From: Bacillota bacterium | GTDB taxonomy: Bacteria > Bacillota > Clostridia > Lachnospirales > Lachnospiraceae | NCBI GenBank assembly: GCA_023436225.1 | Contig: JAEZKA010000052.1 | Span: 1 to 64,000 of the forward strand | Length of the DNA: 64,000 bases | Direction: 5' to 3' | Shown: positions 41,866-50,862 of the stretch, one piece after another | Layout: the number at the start of each line of letters is the position of its first letter | Numbering within the stretch: position 1 is the first letter of the stretch | Notes under the pieces: generated by a model | The model's input: only the letters and a program-made list of their open reading frames with translations | Databases searched by the model: none | What the model was told of the DNA's origin: nothing | Position numbers and translations under genes: made by a program

Positions 41866-42783
41866 ATGGGATTTGTATCAGGAATAGGAATGCTTAACGT
41901 GGATTTACTTTATTCTGGAATGGATCGAATCCCAAATGAAGGAGAGGAATTATTCTCCAATAGCTTTGATGTTCAATTGGGTGGAGGAATGCCGGCGACA
42001 TTGATTAATTTAACGCGACTTGGCATACCTACAGCGTTCTGTACCTTTTTAGGAAAAGATATATTTTCTAATTTTATCAAGGAACAATTAGAACATTATA
42101 ATGCGAAATATTACAACTTGTATAGTGGAGAAGGAATTCCACTAACGATAACCTCCATTATAACGACAAAGAGAGACCGTACATTTATATCCTATTGTGA
42201 GAATCCTTGTCTAAATGAAGCACATATGGAAGAGATCTATCAGAAGTTAAAAGGGTCTAAGATTGTCGATATGCAGCTTGGATACCTAGAAGTATACAGA
42301 AAATTGAAGAAGGATGGCGCAAAACTGGTTTTTGATATAGGGTGGGATGAAGATATGTCCTTAGAGAAATATTCTGAGTACCTGGAGATTGCGGACTATT
42401 TTACACCCAATCAAAAAGAGGCATTAATGATTACTAAAACCAGTAATATTCAGGATGCAGCAAATAAATTAAAACAATATTTTAAGCAGGTGGTAATTAA
42501 ATTAGACAAAGACGGATGTTTCTATACAGATGGTGATGAATCCTATATTATACCTCCTTTAGAGAATGTGATTGCCGTTGATTCAACAGGAGCGGGAGAT
42601 GCATTTTTGAGCGGCTTCATTTATGGCTTGTATCATGATTATGATATTGAGGATGCCATTCTTTTTGGAAATATCACAGGAGGTACCTGCGTTCAAGGGA
42701 TTGGATGCCTTACCAAATATGTGAATGAGCAGGAGCTATTAGAGCTTGCAAAAAGCTGTCGAAGGAAGATAGCATGGAATTAG
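41866..42783 (+). CDS. PfkB-family carbohydrate kinase
   Basis: Ribokinase-superfamily sugar kinase, 305 aa. N-terminal glycine-rich NVDLLYSGMDRIPNEGEE...QLGGGMPATLINLTRLG binds sugar, and the C-terminal signature DSTGAGDAFLSGF carries the catalytic Asp and anion hole. It starts 1 bp after the GH4 stop, using AGGGGTGG inside the GH4 end. It probably phosphorylates a monosaccharide released or modified by the GH4 enzyme, or the incoming sugar itself. Confidence 0.92.
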   Translation: MGFVSGIGMLNVDLLYSGMDRIPNEGEELFSNSFDVQLGGGMPATLINLTRLGIPTAFCTFLGKDIFSNFIKEQLEHYNAKYYNLYSGEGIPLTITSIITTKRDRTFISYCENPCLNEAHMEEIYQKLKGSKIVDMQLGYLEVYRKLKKDGAKLVFDIGWDEDMSLEKYSEYLEIADYFTPNQKEALMITKTSNIQDAANKLKQYFKQVVIKLDKDGCFYTDGDESYIIPPLENVIAVDSTGAGDAFLSGFIYGLYHDYDIEDAILFGNITGGTCVQGIGCLTKYVNEQELLELAKSCRRKIAWN

Positions 42784-42896
42784 CCTAGCAGCATAAAGAT
42801 TGTCAGGTTATAACTTATTATAACAAACAGGAATGAAAGTTTGGTAGAATAAATGAAATAGTAAGTTTCTTACGATAAGCTTCAATGATAACGTTG

Positions 42897-42938
42897 AAAA
42901 AGCCTTTAAATCCTATGAAATAGGAAATAAGGCTTTTT
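42897..42938. terminator. Bidirectional terminator between the sugar and suf operons
   Basis: AAAAAGCCTT/AAGGCTTTTT with inner TCCTAT/ATAGGA; T-runs on both strands. It separates convergent operons. Confidence 0.88.
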
Positions 42939-42969
42939 TACATGTTATTTTGCTTGGATTGAAGCTTAA

Positions 42970-43407
42970 TCATAGTTCCTTTGCGGTATCTATCGCTGTC
43001 ATCAGCGTATGCCAAGGCATGGTAGCACATTTCACTCTCGCTGGCATATTGGATACATTAGCTAGGGCAATTGCTTCCTCCAGTCGTTCTATTTCCTCGT
43101 CGGAAAGTGGGGATTGGCGGATCATACGAAGGAAAAGCTGGCACAAATCTTTGGCCTCTTGCAGTGTTTTTCCTCTTACCTGATCGATCATAATGGAAAC
43201 AGAGGCTTGTGAGATAGCACAGCCATCACCAGTATAGGAAGCATCCTCAATGACACCATCGGCTAATTTTAAAAATAGCTTGATATCATCCCCACAGCTA
43301 GGGTTTTTGCCTGGTATTTCTATGCTTGCCTCCTCCAGTTCATGTCTGTTATGGTGGTATAAATTATGCTCTTTGATTGTATCTGAATATAATTCATTAA
43401 TATTCAA
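42970..43407 (-). CDS. sufU: Fe-S cluster assembly scaffold / sulfur transfer protein SufU
   Basis: Zinc-dependent partner that accepts persulfide sulfur from SufS in Gram-positive SUF systems. Three conserved Cys are in NPSCGDDI, GDGCAISQAS and RVKCATMPW, the Zn ligands of SufU. Length about 145 aa. The start is a TTG: AGGAG at 43417-43421 is 9 nt from TTG 43407, and only 3 nt from TTG 43413. It overlaps the end of sufS and is last in the operon. Confidence 0.93.
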   Translation of the reverse strand: MNINELYSDTIKEHNLYHHNRHELEEASIEIPGKNPSCGDDIKLFLKLADGVIEDASYTGDGCAISQASVSIMIDQVRGKTLQEAKDLCQLFLRMIRQSPLSDEEIERLEEAIALANVSNMPARVKCATMPWHTLMTAIDTAKEL

Positions 43408-44677
43408 GGCCAAGGACTCCTTTCACTGTCTTCAATGCATTAACCAGGCGATCGATATCCTCTTCGGTATTATAGAAGTACAGGCTCATTCGACAGGTGG
43501 CATTGACACCCATATGAGCCATCAGAGGCTGGGCACAGTGATGACCGGCTCGTATAGCGACCCCGTGAGAGGCAAGAATGGTAGCGGTATCATGTGGATG
43601 AACGGACCTGACATTAAAGGAAAGAATTCCGGTTCCATGTGATACGCCGTTATTACCGTATATTTCAATTTCAGGAAGAGAGGAAAGCCTTTTGTAAGCA
43701 TATTCCATAAGGTGCTGCTCTATTTTTTCAATGGTAGGCATGCCTACTGTATTCAGATAATCGATGGCAGCCCCTAATCCAATGACGCCTTCTGAATTCT
43801 GGGTTCCTGCTTCAAACCTCCAAGGGGAATCCATATAAGTTACGCTTTGCTGAGTTACCTCTTCTACAATCCCACCGCCGATACGAAGTGGCTCCATGGA
43901 GCGAAGATATTCTTTCTTTCCATAGAGGATACCAATTCCCGCCGGCGCCAGCATCTTATGACCGGAAAATGCCATAAAGTCTACATTGAGGTCACGGACA
44001 TTAACCTGCATATGAGGTATGCTTTGCGCGGCGTCCAACAGGACAACAGCGCCCTGTTGATGGGCCATATCGGCTATTTCACGTATTGGATTGACAAACC
44101 CAAGCACATTGGAGACATGAGTGATTGCCACAATTTTTGTTCGAGGAGTAAGCTTTTTTTGGACCTCTTCCAAGGAAATGTGCCCATTTTTATCAGGTAA
44201 TAGATAATTTAGCTTTGCTTTTTTACGCTGAGCGAGACGTTGCCAAGGCAACAGATTACTGTGGTGCTCTAACACGGAAATAAGAATTTCATCTCCAGCT
44301 TCCAGGATTTGTTCCCCGAAACTTTGCGCCACTAGATTAATGGAATCCGTAGTGCCAGAAGTAAAGACAATTTCTTCCGGATCATCGCATCCGATGAATG
44401 CAGCAACCTTCCTCCGAACCTGTTCATACATTTCAGTCACACGGATGCTGATATCATACGTTCCTCGGTGAGGGTTTGAATTATAGGTTTGGTAGTATTC
44501 ACCAATCGCAGATATCACCTGATTTGGTTTTTGGGTAGTAGCTGCATTATCCAGATAGGCAAGGGCAGGTTCCCCACTATTTTTATGTAATAGCAGGGGG
44601 AAATCCTTTTTATAGTCCGCTTTTATTATATTCTTCAGAGGAACAACAGGTTTAGGTTGTTCTGTACTCTTTAGCAT
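43397..44677 (-). CDS. sufS: Cysteine desulfurase SufS
   Basis: PLP enzyme removing sulfur from cysteine for Fe-S cluster building. Visible: YLDNAATTQKP start region, ITHVSNVLGFVNPI, PLP-Lys in FSGHKMLAPAGIGILYG, and catalytic Cys in RAGHHCAQPLMAHMG (short type II loop). Length 426 aa includes an N-terminal extension of about 25 residues. GGAGG precedes ATG 44677; it overlaps sufD by 7 bp. Confidence 0.95.
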   Translation of the reverse strand: MLKSTEQPKPVVPLKNIIKADYKKDFPLLLHKNSGEPALAYLDNAATTQKPNQVISAIGEYYQTYNSNPHRGTYDISIRVTEMYEQVRRKVAAFIGCDDPEEIVFTSGTTDSINLVAQSFGEQILEAGDEILISVLEHHSNLLPWQRLAQRKKAKLNYLLPDKNGHISLEEVQKKLTPRTKIVAITHVSNVLGFVNPIREIADMAHQQGAVVLLDAAQSIPHMQVNVRDLNVDFMAFSGHKMLAPAGIGILYGKKEYLRSMEPLRIGGGIVEEVTQQSVTYMDSPWRFEAGTQNSEGVIGLGAAIDYLNTVGMPTIEKIEQHLMEYAYKRLSSLPEIEIYGNNGVSHGTGILSFNVRSVHPHDTATILASHGVAIRAGHHCAQPLMAHMGVNATCRMSLYFYNTEEDIDRLVNALKTVKGVLGLEY

Positions 44678-45744
44678 TCTAAGACCTCCCGAATTCGTTC
44701 ATTCACGGCATTCTTTAAATTCTCGGATAAAAGCTTAGCAAGAATAGGTGTGAAGGAAGCTTCTACAAGAAGTCGTTTGGCTTCTTTTTCAGACAATCCT
44801 CTGCTCATAAGATAAAAGAGCTTGGAAGCACTTGGCTTTCCGCTGGTAGTAGCATGGGAGCCTTCCACATTATCCTCTCCACAAAGCAGCAGTGGTACGG
44901 AAAGATTGACGGCACGATCACTTAAAGTGAGAACCGTTTCCTCCTCACTGCCTTTTGCACCGGATGCACCTCGAATAAAATCAAGATTACTCTTCATCGT
45001 TTTTTTAGCGCTTCCGGCAAGGGCACCCCTCGCAATTATTTTTCCATCCGATGCCTTACCCCTTAGCTCCATTCGATAATTAAAGTCCAGCTTACTTTCA
45101 CCGTCACAAAGATAAAGGGAAGATAGCTCACTGCGGCTTTCAGAGCCGGAAAGAACGATATTACAGCCTGCACTCAATTGGCAGCTGCCCAGTTCACAAA
45201 AGAGTACGTCACCCTGACCGTTCTCATCAACATGAACCGCATTGTTGTCAATATGTGTATCGTTTTCGCCTAACATTTGTACCTTTGTTAGGGTTATTTT
45301 CGAATCCTTTGCAGCTTGTAGGTAGGCAAAGCCATTATGAAAATAGGTTCCCTTGCCGGTTGAACGGTAGCTGACAATGACCTCTGCAAGGCTTCCTTCC
45401 TCTGCAATAATATGGAGGAAGTCAATCAGTTCAGGAGATGTTTCATCCAGTTCAAATTCTAGTAGTATTGGCTCGGTAAGCTTTCGTCCTGCCGGAATGG
45501 TCAAAGTTAGACCGTAATTCTTATTGTTAAGTACAAATTCACTCATGCGTCGCACATCATCAGGAACATACTCGATGGATTGTAGATCCACATGATTTTC
45601 AATTTTTATCTGGGTTTCATCTGCCGACAAAACACCACCCTGATAGGGAATATCAATTTCCGCATCTACCTCAAGCTCGGATGAGTTCATGTGAAGCCAT
45701 CGCCATGTGGGTATTTGCAGTTCATTAAGCTTTGTAAATTTCAT
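44671..45744 (-). CDS. sufD: Fe-S assembly protein SufD
   Basis: SufD subunit of the SufBCD scaffold. The protein shows the SufB/D beta-helix core and C-terminal motif CGEDNVEGSHATTSGKPS and FYLMSRGLSEKEAKRLLVEA. Length 357 aa is somewhat short but normal for Clostridia. AGGAGG precedes ATG; it lies 12 bp after sufB. Confidence 0.94.
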   Translation of the reverse strand: MKFTKLNELQIPTWRWLHMNSSELEVDAEIDIPYQGGVLSADETQIKIENHVDLQSIEYVPDDVRRMSEFVLNNKNYGLTLTIPAGRKLTEPILLEFELDETSPELIDFLHIIAEEGSLAEVIVSYRSTGKGTYFHNGFAYLQAAKDSKITLTKVQMLGENDTHIDNNAVHVDENGQGDVLFCELGSCQLSAGCNIVLSGSESRSELSSLYLCDGESKLDFNYRMELRGKASDGKIIARGALAGSAKKTMKSNLDFIRGASGAKGSEEETVLTLSDRAVNLSVPLLLCGEDNVEGSHATTSGKPSASKLFYLMSRGLSEKEAKRLLVEASFTPILAKLLSENLKNAVNERIREVLEC

Positions 45745-45756
45745 GGTATCTTCCTC

Positions 45757-47163
45757 CTAACCTATGGTACCTTCCAGCTCCAATCCGATCAGCCGGTTCA
45801 TCTCAACGGCATATTCCAGTGGTAGCTCTTTAGTCAATGGTTCAACAAATCCACGTACGATTAAGGCCTTTGCTTCTTCCTCACTTAATCCGCGGCTCAT
45901 CAGGTAGAAGATGGAGCCCTCACTAATCCGTCCGATTTTAGCCTCATGACCGATGTCAACCTCGTCATTACGTATATCCATACTTGGAATGGTGTCGGAA
46001 CGAGAGAGATTATCTAACATCAAAGCTTCGCAAATTACGCTTGATTTGGAATTCTTAGCTGCGGGAAGCACTTTGACCGAAGTACGAGTGGTGGTGTTAC
46101 CACCATCCCTCGAAATAGACTTGGAGGACATGGTAGAGGAGGTATTGGGTGCAGCATGAATTACCTTGGTTCCGGTATCTAGAATCTGCCCTTTATTGGC
46201 AAAGCTTACACCGATATACTCACTGCGGGCATTCTCACCCTTTAAAATACTGCTGGGATAAAGCATTGTGATGTGGGAACCAAAGGTACCGGATAACCAC
46301 TCAATCGCGCCATCCTTTTCCACTGTTGCACGCTTGGTGTTAAGGTTTAACATATTCTTTGACCAATTTTCTATGGTAGAGTATTGGAGCTTTGCACCTT
46401 CTCCTACATATAGCTCAACACCACCGGCGTGAAGATTTAACACATTATATTTTGGTGCAGAGCAGCCTTCGATAAAGTGAAGCTTAGAGCCCTTTTCACA
46501 GATAATCAGAGTATGTTCAAATTGTCCGGCGCCCGGAGCGTTTAAGCGGAAGTAAGATTGAAGGGGTTTATCCACCTCTACTCCTTCGGGAACATATACA
46601 AAGGAACCACCTGACCATACAGCGCCATGGAGTGCCAAAAACTTATGCTCGTTTGGAGGAAGTTGTCTCATAAAATATTGCTTTACGATATCCTCATGCT
46701 CTCTAAGTGCTGTTTGCATATCGGTATAGATAACGCCCATTTCCTTCATTTGCTCTTTCATGTTGTGGTATACCACCTCGGAATCATATTGGGCTCCAAC
46801 ACCGCCAAGAGATTCCTGTTCTGCTTTTGGTATTCCAAGTCGATTGAAGGTAGCAGTGATATCTTCGGGTAGCTTTTTCCAATCGTCTGTCTTCTGTGTA
46901 TTTGGTCGTACAAATGTAACGATTTTACTCATATCAAGTTCATGGAGCGACGGTCCCCAAGTGGGCATGTTCAATTGATTAAAGAGCTCAAAGCTCCTTA
47001 GACGTAATTGAAGCATCCAATCCGGTTCATTTTGACGAGCAGATATTTCACGTACAATGCTCTCTGTTAAACCTGGTGATACCTGCTCACTATCATGGGA
47101 GGTATCTCGTATGTCATAAATACCTCTTTCCATTTCTTCCAGTTGTGTTTTCTTTCTTTCCAT
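45757..47163 (-). CDS. sufB: Fe-S assembly protein SufB
   Basis: Core scaffold on which Fe-S clusters are assembled together with SufC and SufD. Recognisable features are WSGGSFVYVPEGVEVDKPLQ, EGCSAPKYN, RSEYIGVSFANKGQILDTG and the C-terminal GHEAKIGRISEGSIFYLMSR. Length 468 aa. The frame is open upstream to 47283, but GGAGG 5 nt before ATG 47163 fixes the start. Confidence 0.95.
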   Translation of the reverse strand: MERKKTQLEEMERGIYDIRDTSHDSEQVSPGLTESIVREISARQNEPDWMLQLRLRSFELFNQLNMPTWGPSLHELDMSKIVTFVRPNTQKTDDWKKLPEDITATFNRLGIPKAEQESLGGVGAQYDSEVVYHNMKEQMKEMGVIYTDMQTALREHEDIVKQYFMRQLPPNEHKFLALHGAVWSGGSFVYVPEGVEVDKPLQSYFRLNAPGAGQFEHTLIICEKGSKLHFIEGCSAPKYNVLNLHAGGVELYVGEGAKLQYSTIENWSKNMLNLNTKRATVEKDGAIEWLSGTFGSHITMLYPSSILKGENARSEYIGVSFANKGQILDTGTKVIHAAPNTSSTMSSKSISRDGGNTTTRTSVKVLPAAKNSKSSVICEALMLDNLSRSDTIPSMDIRNDEVDIGHEAKIGRISEGSIFYLMSRGLSEEEAKALIVRGFVEPLTKELPLEYAVEMNRLIGLELEGTIG

Positions 47164-47227
47164 AATTACCTCCATAATGGTGGGTTGCACCATCAAAAAA
47201 ATGTTGCCAGTGAAGTTTCCTTTATGA

Positions 47228-47983
47228 CTACAATGTTTCAGCTTGAATAAAACGAGCAAAGCCGTCTGTATTGATTTCATCAATCAATTCACGGCTTCCG
47301 ATGCTGACAAATTTTCCATTGGAGAGTATATGTACATAATCCACGGGCAGACCTTCTAGCAGTCTGGGGCTGTGGGATATGATTAGCAACGAGTTATCTT
47401 CATTTTTATAGCTTAAAATGCCCTTGGTAACAACACGAACAGCATCCACATCGAGCCCGGAATCGGTCTCATCTAATATTGCCAGCTTCGGTTGAAGGGT
47501 AAGAAGCTGTAGAATTTCGCTTTTCTTTTTTTCTCCACCGGAAAAGCCTACATTTACGTATCGGTTGGCATAAGAGTTATCCAATTGCAGTACATCCAAT
47601 GCTTCCGTTATTTGATTTCTAAACTGCGATAATTTTTTGGGATTTTTCTTCTGAGCAACCTGAGCGGTCTTGATAAAATCAGTTACAGTGATACCGTCAA
47701 TTTCTTCCGGTGCTTGAAATGCCATAAATATTCCCTTTTTTGCACGTACATCGGTTTTGGCTTCTGTAATATTTTCTCCATCAAATTCCATACTGCCTTC
47801 CGTTATATGGTAAACCGGATTGCCCATAATGGCATTAGCTAGGGTAGACTTACCGGAGCCGTTAGGCCCCATAATTACATGAACTTCTCCCTTTTTTATC
47901 GTTAAATCCACACCTCGTAAGATCTCTTCTCCAGATTCAAGCGCGACGTGTAAGTCTTGAACATTCAATAGTATTTGATTCAT
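47228..47983 (-). CDS. sufC: Fe-S assembly ATPase SufC
   Basis: ABC-type ATPase of the SufBCD complex. Walker A GPNGSGKSTLANAI, Q-loop FMAFQAPEEIDG, signature GFSGGEKKKSEILQ (the SufC-type variant), Walker B LAILDETDSGLDVD and switch His in IISHSPRLL are all present. Length 251 aa. AAGGAGG lies upstream of ATG 47983, inside the 3' end of the overlapping regulator gene (47-bp overlap), so they are translationally coupled. Confidence 0.96.
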   Translation of the reverse strand: MNQILLNVQDLHVALESGEEILRGVDLTIKKGEVHVIMGPNGSGKSTLANAIMGNPVYHITEGSMEFDGENITEAKTDVRAKKGIFMAFQAPEEIDGITVTDFIKTAQVAQKKNPKKLSQFRNQITEALDVLQLDNSYANRYVNVGFSGGEKKKSEILQLLTLQPKLAILDETDSGLDVDAVRVVTKGILSYKNEDNSLLIISHSPRLLEGLPVDYVHILSNGKFVSIGSRELIDEINTDGFARFIQAETL

Positions 47984-48473
47984 CTTGGTTATCCTCCTTG
48001 TTGTTTCTATTATCTTGCATACATATACATGGAAATTCGCTAAAGGGTGCGCATTGCTTCAAATGTTCCAGAAAACGAAAAACAGCGCCTACCTCATTCG
48101 GATTCAATGTTCCAATGAAGCTGCATAGACTTTCATTGGACTGTTGGTGAAGCTGCTGATAACCCTGTATCGACGTTTTGCCCTTCTTGGTTAGGAGGAA
48201 GAATTTTTCTTTCTTATTATCCTCACGTTTTTCTACCTCAATTAATTCCTTTTGGTTAAGCTTCTCCACCATTTGGGTAATAGCACCCTTTGTAATTCCG
48301 AGTCGATCGGAGAGTGCACTGACATTTTCGCCAGGATATCGTGCTATGGTATCCAAAAAGAGGATTTCAGCATGAGAGAGTAAAACCCCACTGCCATAGT
48401 CCTTCGGCTTCTTTCTTTCGTCCTCCAGGAGGCGAATAACTCCAAATACCTGCTCTGTCACTTTACAATACAT
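47937..48473 (-). CDS. MarR-type regulator of the suf operon with C-terminal cysteines
   Basis: Winged-helix repressor (178 aa) with the MarR core ILFLDTIARYPGENVSALS, LGITKGAITQMVEKLNQKEL and wing EVEKREDNKKEKFFLLTKKG. After the helical dimer part is CAPFSEFPCICM, three Cys close together (about residues 138-149), which could hold a Fe-S cluster and report Fe-S status; that is inference. GTG 48485 is an alternative start, but AAGGTGG is better placed for ATG 48473. First gene of the suf operon, behind a perfect palindrome, so autoregulation is likely. Other Clostridia usually use IscR here. Confidence 0.82.
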   Translation of the reverse strand: MYCKVTEQVFGVIRLLEDERKKPKDYGSGVLLSHAEILFLDTIARYPGENVSALSDRLGITKGAITQMVEKLNQKELIEVEKREDNKKEKFFLLTKKGKTSIQGYQQLHQQSNESLCSFIGTLNPNEVGAVFRFLEHLKQCAPFSEFPCICMQDNRNNKEDNQDESNTIECSRLTRRA

Positions 48474-48517
48474 CACCAGTTCCACCTTTTTATATCATTA
48501 AGATTGATATTGCTATT

Positions 48518-48552
48518 AATATTTATTGTTTAGGAGCTAAACAATAAATATT
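48518..48552 (-). promoter_or_regulatory. 35-bp perfect palindrome at the suf promoter
   Basis: Arms AATATTTATTGTTTAG and CTAAACAATAAATATT (16 bp each, no mismatch) around GAG. On the minus strand, TTGTTT-17-TATTAA promoter elements overlap it. It is the probable operator of the MarR-type regulator. Confidence 0.75.
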
Positions 48553-48773
48553 GTAACTTAGTATTCCTATAATGTCAATATGATTTCTATAATTTGATTA
48601 AAATTAGGTATGTATTTAATGTCAAAATTGGAAGGAGTAACAAAGCAAGAAAAAGGGATGCGGATGCAGTGCAGGTAACCATATGGACATCGCCTATGGT
48701 TATAATGTAAATGAGGTAATTAATATAAATTTGATAGAATCAAATCTTCATATCTGCTATAATTTATCAGTGT

Positions 48774-48917
48774 ATGTATAAAGGGACAAAGGGTATATTA
48801 ACAGAAGAATTACGTAATAATGCAGATATAATTCAGGAGAAATTATGGACAGGTGGTATTACTCATAATGAGTATATACGTAAAATCAGGAGAGGGGGGT
48901 ATAATGAGGAAAAATAA
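48774..48917 (+). CDS. Possible small protein, 47 aa
   Basis: Open frame starting MYKGTKGILTEELRNNADII and ending over the start of the next gene. TATAAT at 48759-48764 lies only 10 bp before the ATG, so the message would be nearly leaderless, and no ribosome binding site is seen. A hairpin AACCATA/TATGGTT lies at 48677-48701. Weak candidate. Confidence 0.25.
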   Translation: MYKGTKGILTEELRNNADIIQEKLWTGGITHNEYIRKIRRGGYNEEK

Positions 48918-50151
48918 TAAAACAAGTATAAACATAAATAGAAGAGCTAGAGTAGCAGTAATGATTGTTGTATGTATTTTTTCGGTATGTAATACAATGC
49001 CAATTGCTGCTCAGGCAAAGAGCCAAAGCTTAGTTTATACCATTACGACCAAAAGTAAGCCTTGTGATAAGTCGGCTAATTATACCACTTATAATAAGTA
49101 CACCAGGTATTACTATACGATTATGTCCTACCTAAAAGAATTAGAAAATAAAGGTGGCGGTACCCTGATATTAGAAAAGGGTGTCTATAAAATTACGAAT
49201 ACGCTCTATATTCCTAGTAATGTTACTATTAAATTAAAGGACGGAGTAAAGATAATTAAGGGAACAAAGACGGGAACAAGTAAGTGTGGAGCTTCTCATT
49301 CTATTTTTCAAATGTGCTCCAACCGTAACAGTGCTAAAAAGGGTGCCTATAGTAAGTATGAGGGAGAAGCTGGTATTGCTATCATTGGAGAGGGTAAGGC
49401 CGAAATCGATCTCAATTATGATAAAGATACCATTGGGATTATGATGGGCCATAATAACAATATCACAATTAGCAACATAATATTTAGCAATATGTATGGT
49501 GGGCATTTTATTGAACTAGATGCTTCTAAGGATGTTACGATTACCAAGTGTACCTTTCAGAATCATAAGGATTCTGCTAATAATAATAAAGAAGCAATCA
49601 ATTTAGATACACCAGATAAGGTTACGAATGGTTTTCATGCTGATTGGTCATCTTATGATAAGACACCAAACAATAATATTACAATCTCCGATTGTACCTT
49701 TGAGAATTTGGAACGAGCAATCGGAACACATAAGTATTCAGAAAATAAGTTACATGAGAAGGTACAAATACTTAATAATGTAATAAGCAATTGTGATCAA
49801 GATGCAATCCGTGTAATGAACTGGGAGAAGCCTGTTATCAAAGGAAACACCATTAGTAATGTAGCAGACAAAAAGGCCGGTATGAGAGCAATATTAATTA
49901 GTGGAGTTATCGATCCGCAGATTTCGGAGAATGTATTCAAAAAGGTATCTCGACCGATACAGATTATACCGTGGAAAAATGCTGGAGATGGAAGTGAATA
50001 TAATATCATCTATAGCGTCATCAGTGCAGAATGTATCGAACAAATGAAAAACAATGTGTCAGAAGAATGTGATGAGTATTTTATTCGCTATAATAAAACC
50101 TACAATGAATACAAGGAAAATACGGAGAAAATACCAGTAGGTATTCATTAA
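48904..50151 (+). CDS. Secreted right-handed beta-helix protein (pectate-lyase/GH28-like fold)
   Basis: A 415-aa exported protein. The signal peptide (about residues 1-38) ends near IAAQAKS. A lead segment GGGTLILEKGVYKITNTLYIP followed by repeated PbH1-like units (NNITISNIIFSNMYGGHFI, ITKCTFQNH, ITISDCTFENL, VQILNNVISNC, VIKGNTISN) builds a parallel beta-helix. This fold is common in polysaccharide lyases and hydrolases; catalytic residues are not certain. GGAGAGGGGGG precedes ATG 48904, the reason for not using the upstream ATG 48853. Confidence 0.82.
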   Translation: MRKNNKTSININRRARVAVMIVVCIFSVCNTMPIAAQAKSQSLVYTITTKSKPCDKSANYTTYNKYTRYYYTIMSYLKELENKGGGTLILEKGVYKITNTLYIPSNVTIKLKDGVKIIKGTKTGTSKCGASHSIFQMCSNRNSAKKGAYSKYEGEAGIAIIGEGKAEIDLNYDKDTIGIMMGHNNNITISNIIFSNMYGGHFIELDASKDVTITKCTFQNHKDSANNNKEAINLDTPDKVTNGFHADWSSYDKTPNNNITISDCTFENLERAIGTHKYSENKLHEKVQILNNVISNCDQDAIRVMNWEKPVIKGNTISNVADKKAGMRAILISGVIDPQISENVFKKVSRPIQIIPWKNAGDGSEYNIIYSVISAECIEQMKNNVSEECDEYFIRYNKTYNEYKENTEKIPVGIH

Positions 50152-50235
50152 TCGGTATGGAAATAAGGAATATAACTGGTAATATACGATTCCTTGAAAT
50201 ATTACAACTTCAATATCATAAACGGAGATGTTATC

Positions 50236-50739
50236 ATGTATGATAAAATAACGAAAAAAGATGTGGAACGAATGCAGGAAGAGATCGAGCATCGTAAGCT
50301 TGTCGTCAGAAAAGAAGCAATAAAAGATGTGCAGGAAGCAAGAGCGCATGGTGACTTGAGTGAGAATTTTGAATATAAGGTAGCGAAACAATTTAAGAAT
50401 CAAAATGAGAGTCGCATACGATATCTGGAGAGAATGATTAAGACAGCAAAGATCATTTCTGAGGATTCCAATGTGGATGAAGTGGGTCTTAATGACAGGG
50501 TGACCTTCTATCTACCTGAGGATAATGAGGAAGAGACGCTTAAGATTGTAACTACGGTAAGAGCGAACGCAACCAAGGGGAGGATCAGTATTGATTCTCC
50601 TCTTGGTAAAGCGATGTTGCATCATAAAGTGAACGACAGAGTGAATGTAAAGGTTAATGATAATTATTCCTACGAGGTAATCATTCGAAAGATTGAGAAA
50701 TTAGAGGATGATGGAACGGATGAGATGCGAAAGTATTAG
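50236..50739 (+). CDS. greA: GreA/GreB-family transcription elongation factor
   Basis: Binds RNA polymerase and stimulates cleavage of backtracked transcripts. The N-terminal coiled coil has the acidic-tip motif EARAHGDLSENFEYKVAK, and the C-terminal FKBP-like domain includes ISIDSPLGKAMLHHKVNDRVNV. Length 167 aa. GGAG 8 bp before ATG 50236 selects this start over the longer frame from 50194. It differs somewhat from canonical GreA at the C-terminus and may be a second paralogue in the genome. Confidence 0.88.
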   Translation: MYDKITKKDVERMQEEIEHRKLVVRKEAIKDVQEARAHGDLSENFEYKVAKQFKNQNESRIRYLERMIKTAKIISEDSNVDEVGLNDRVTFYLPEDNEEETLKIVTTVRANATKGRISIDSPLGKAMLHHKVNDRVNVKVNDNYSYEVIIRKIEKLEDDGTDEMRKY

Positions 50740-50862
50740 ACCTTGGGCTAAGCTTTCTACATATTTAATAATTTTATGCTAATCCTATTCTTGAGTGCGC
50801 CTGTTTGCTTGTGATTGAAATCTGCAATGGGTGATGCAATGGAAGATACAAGGAGGTAGCTT

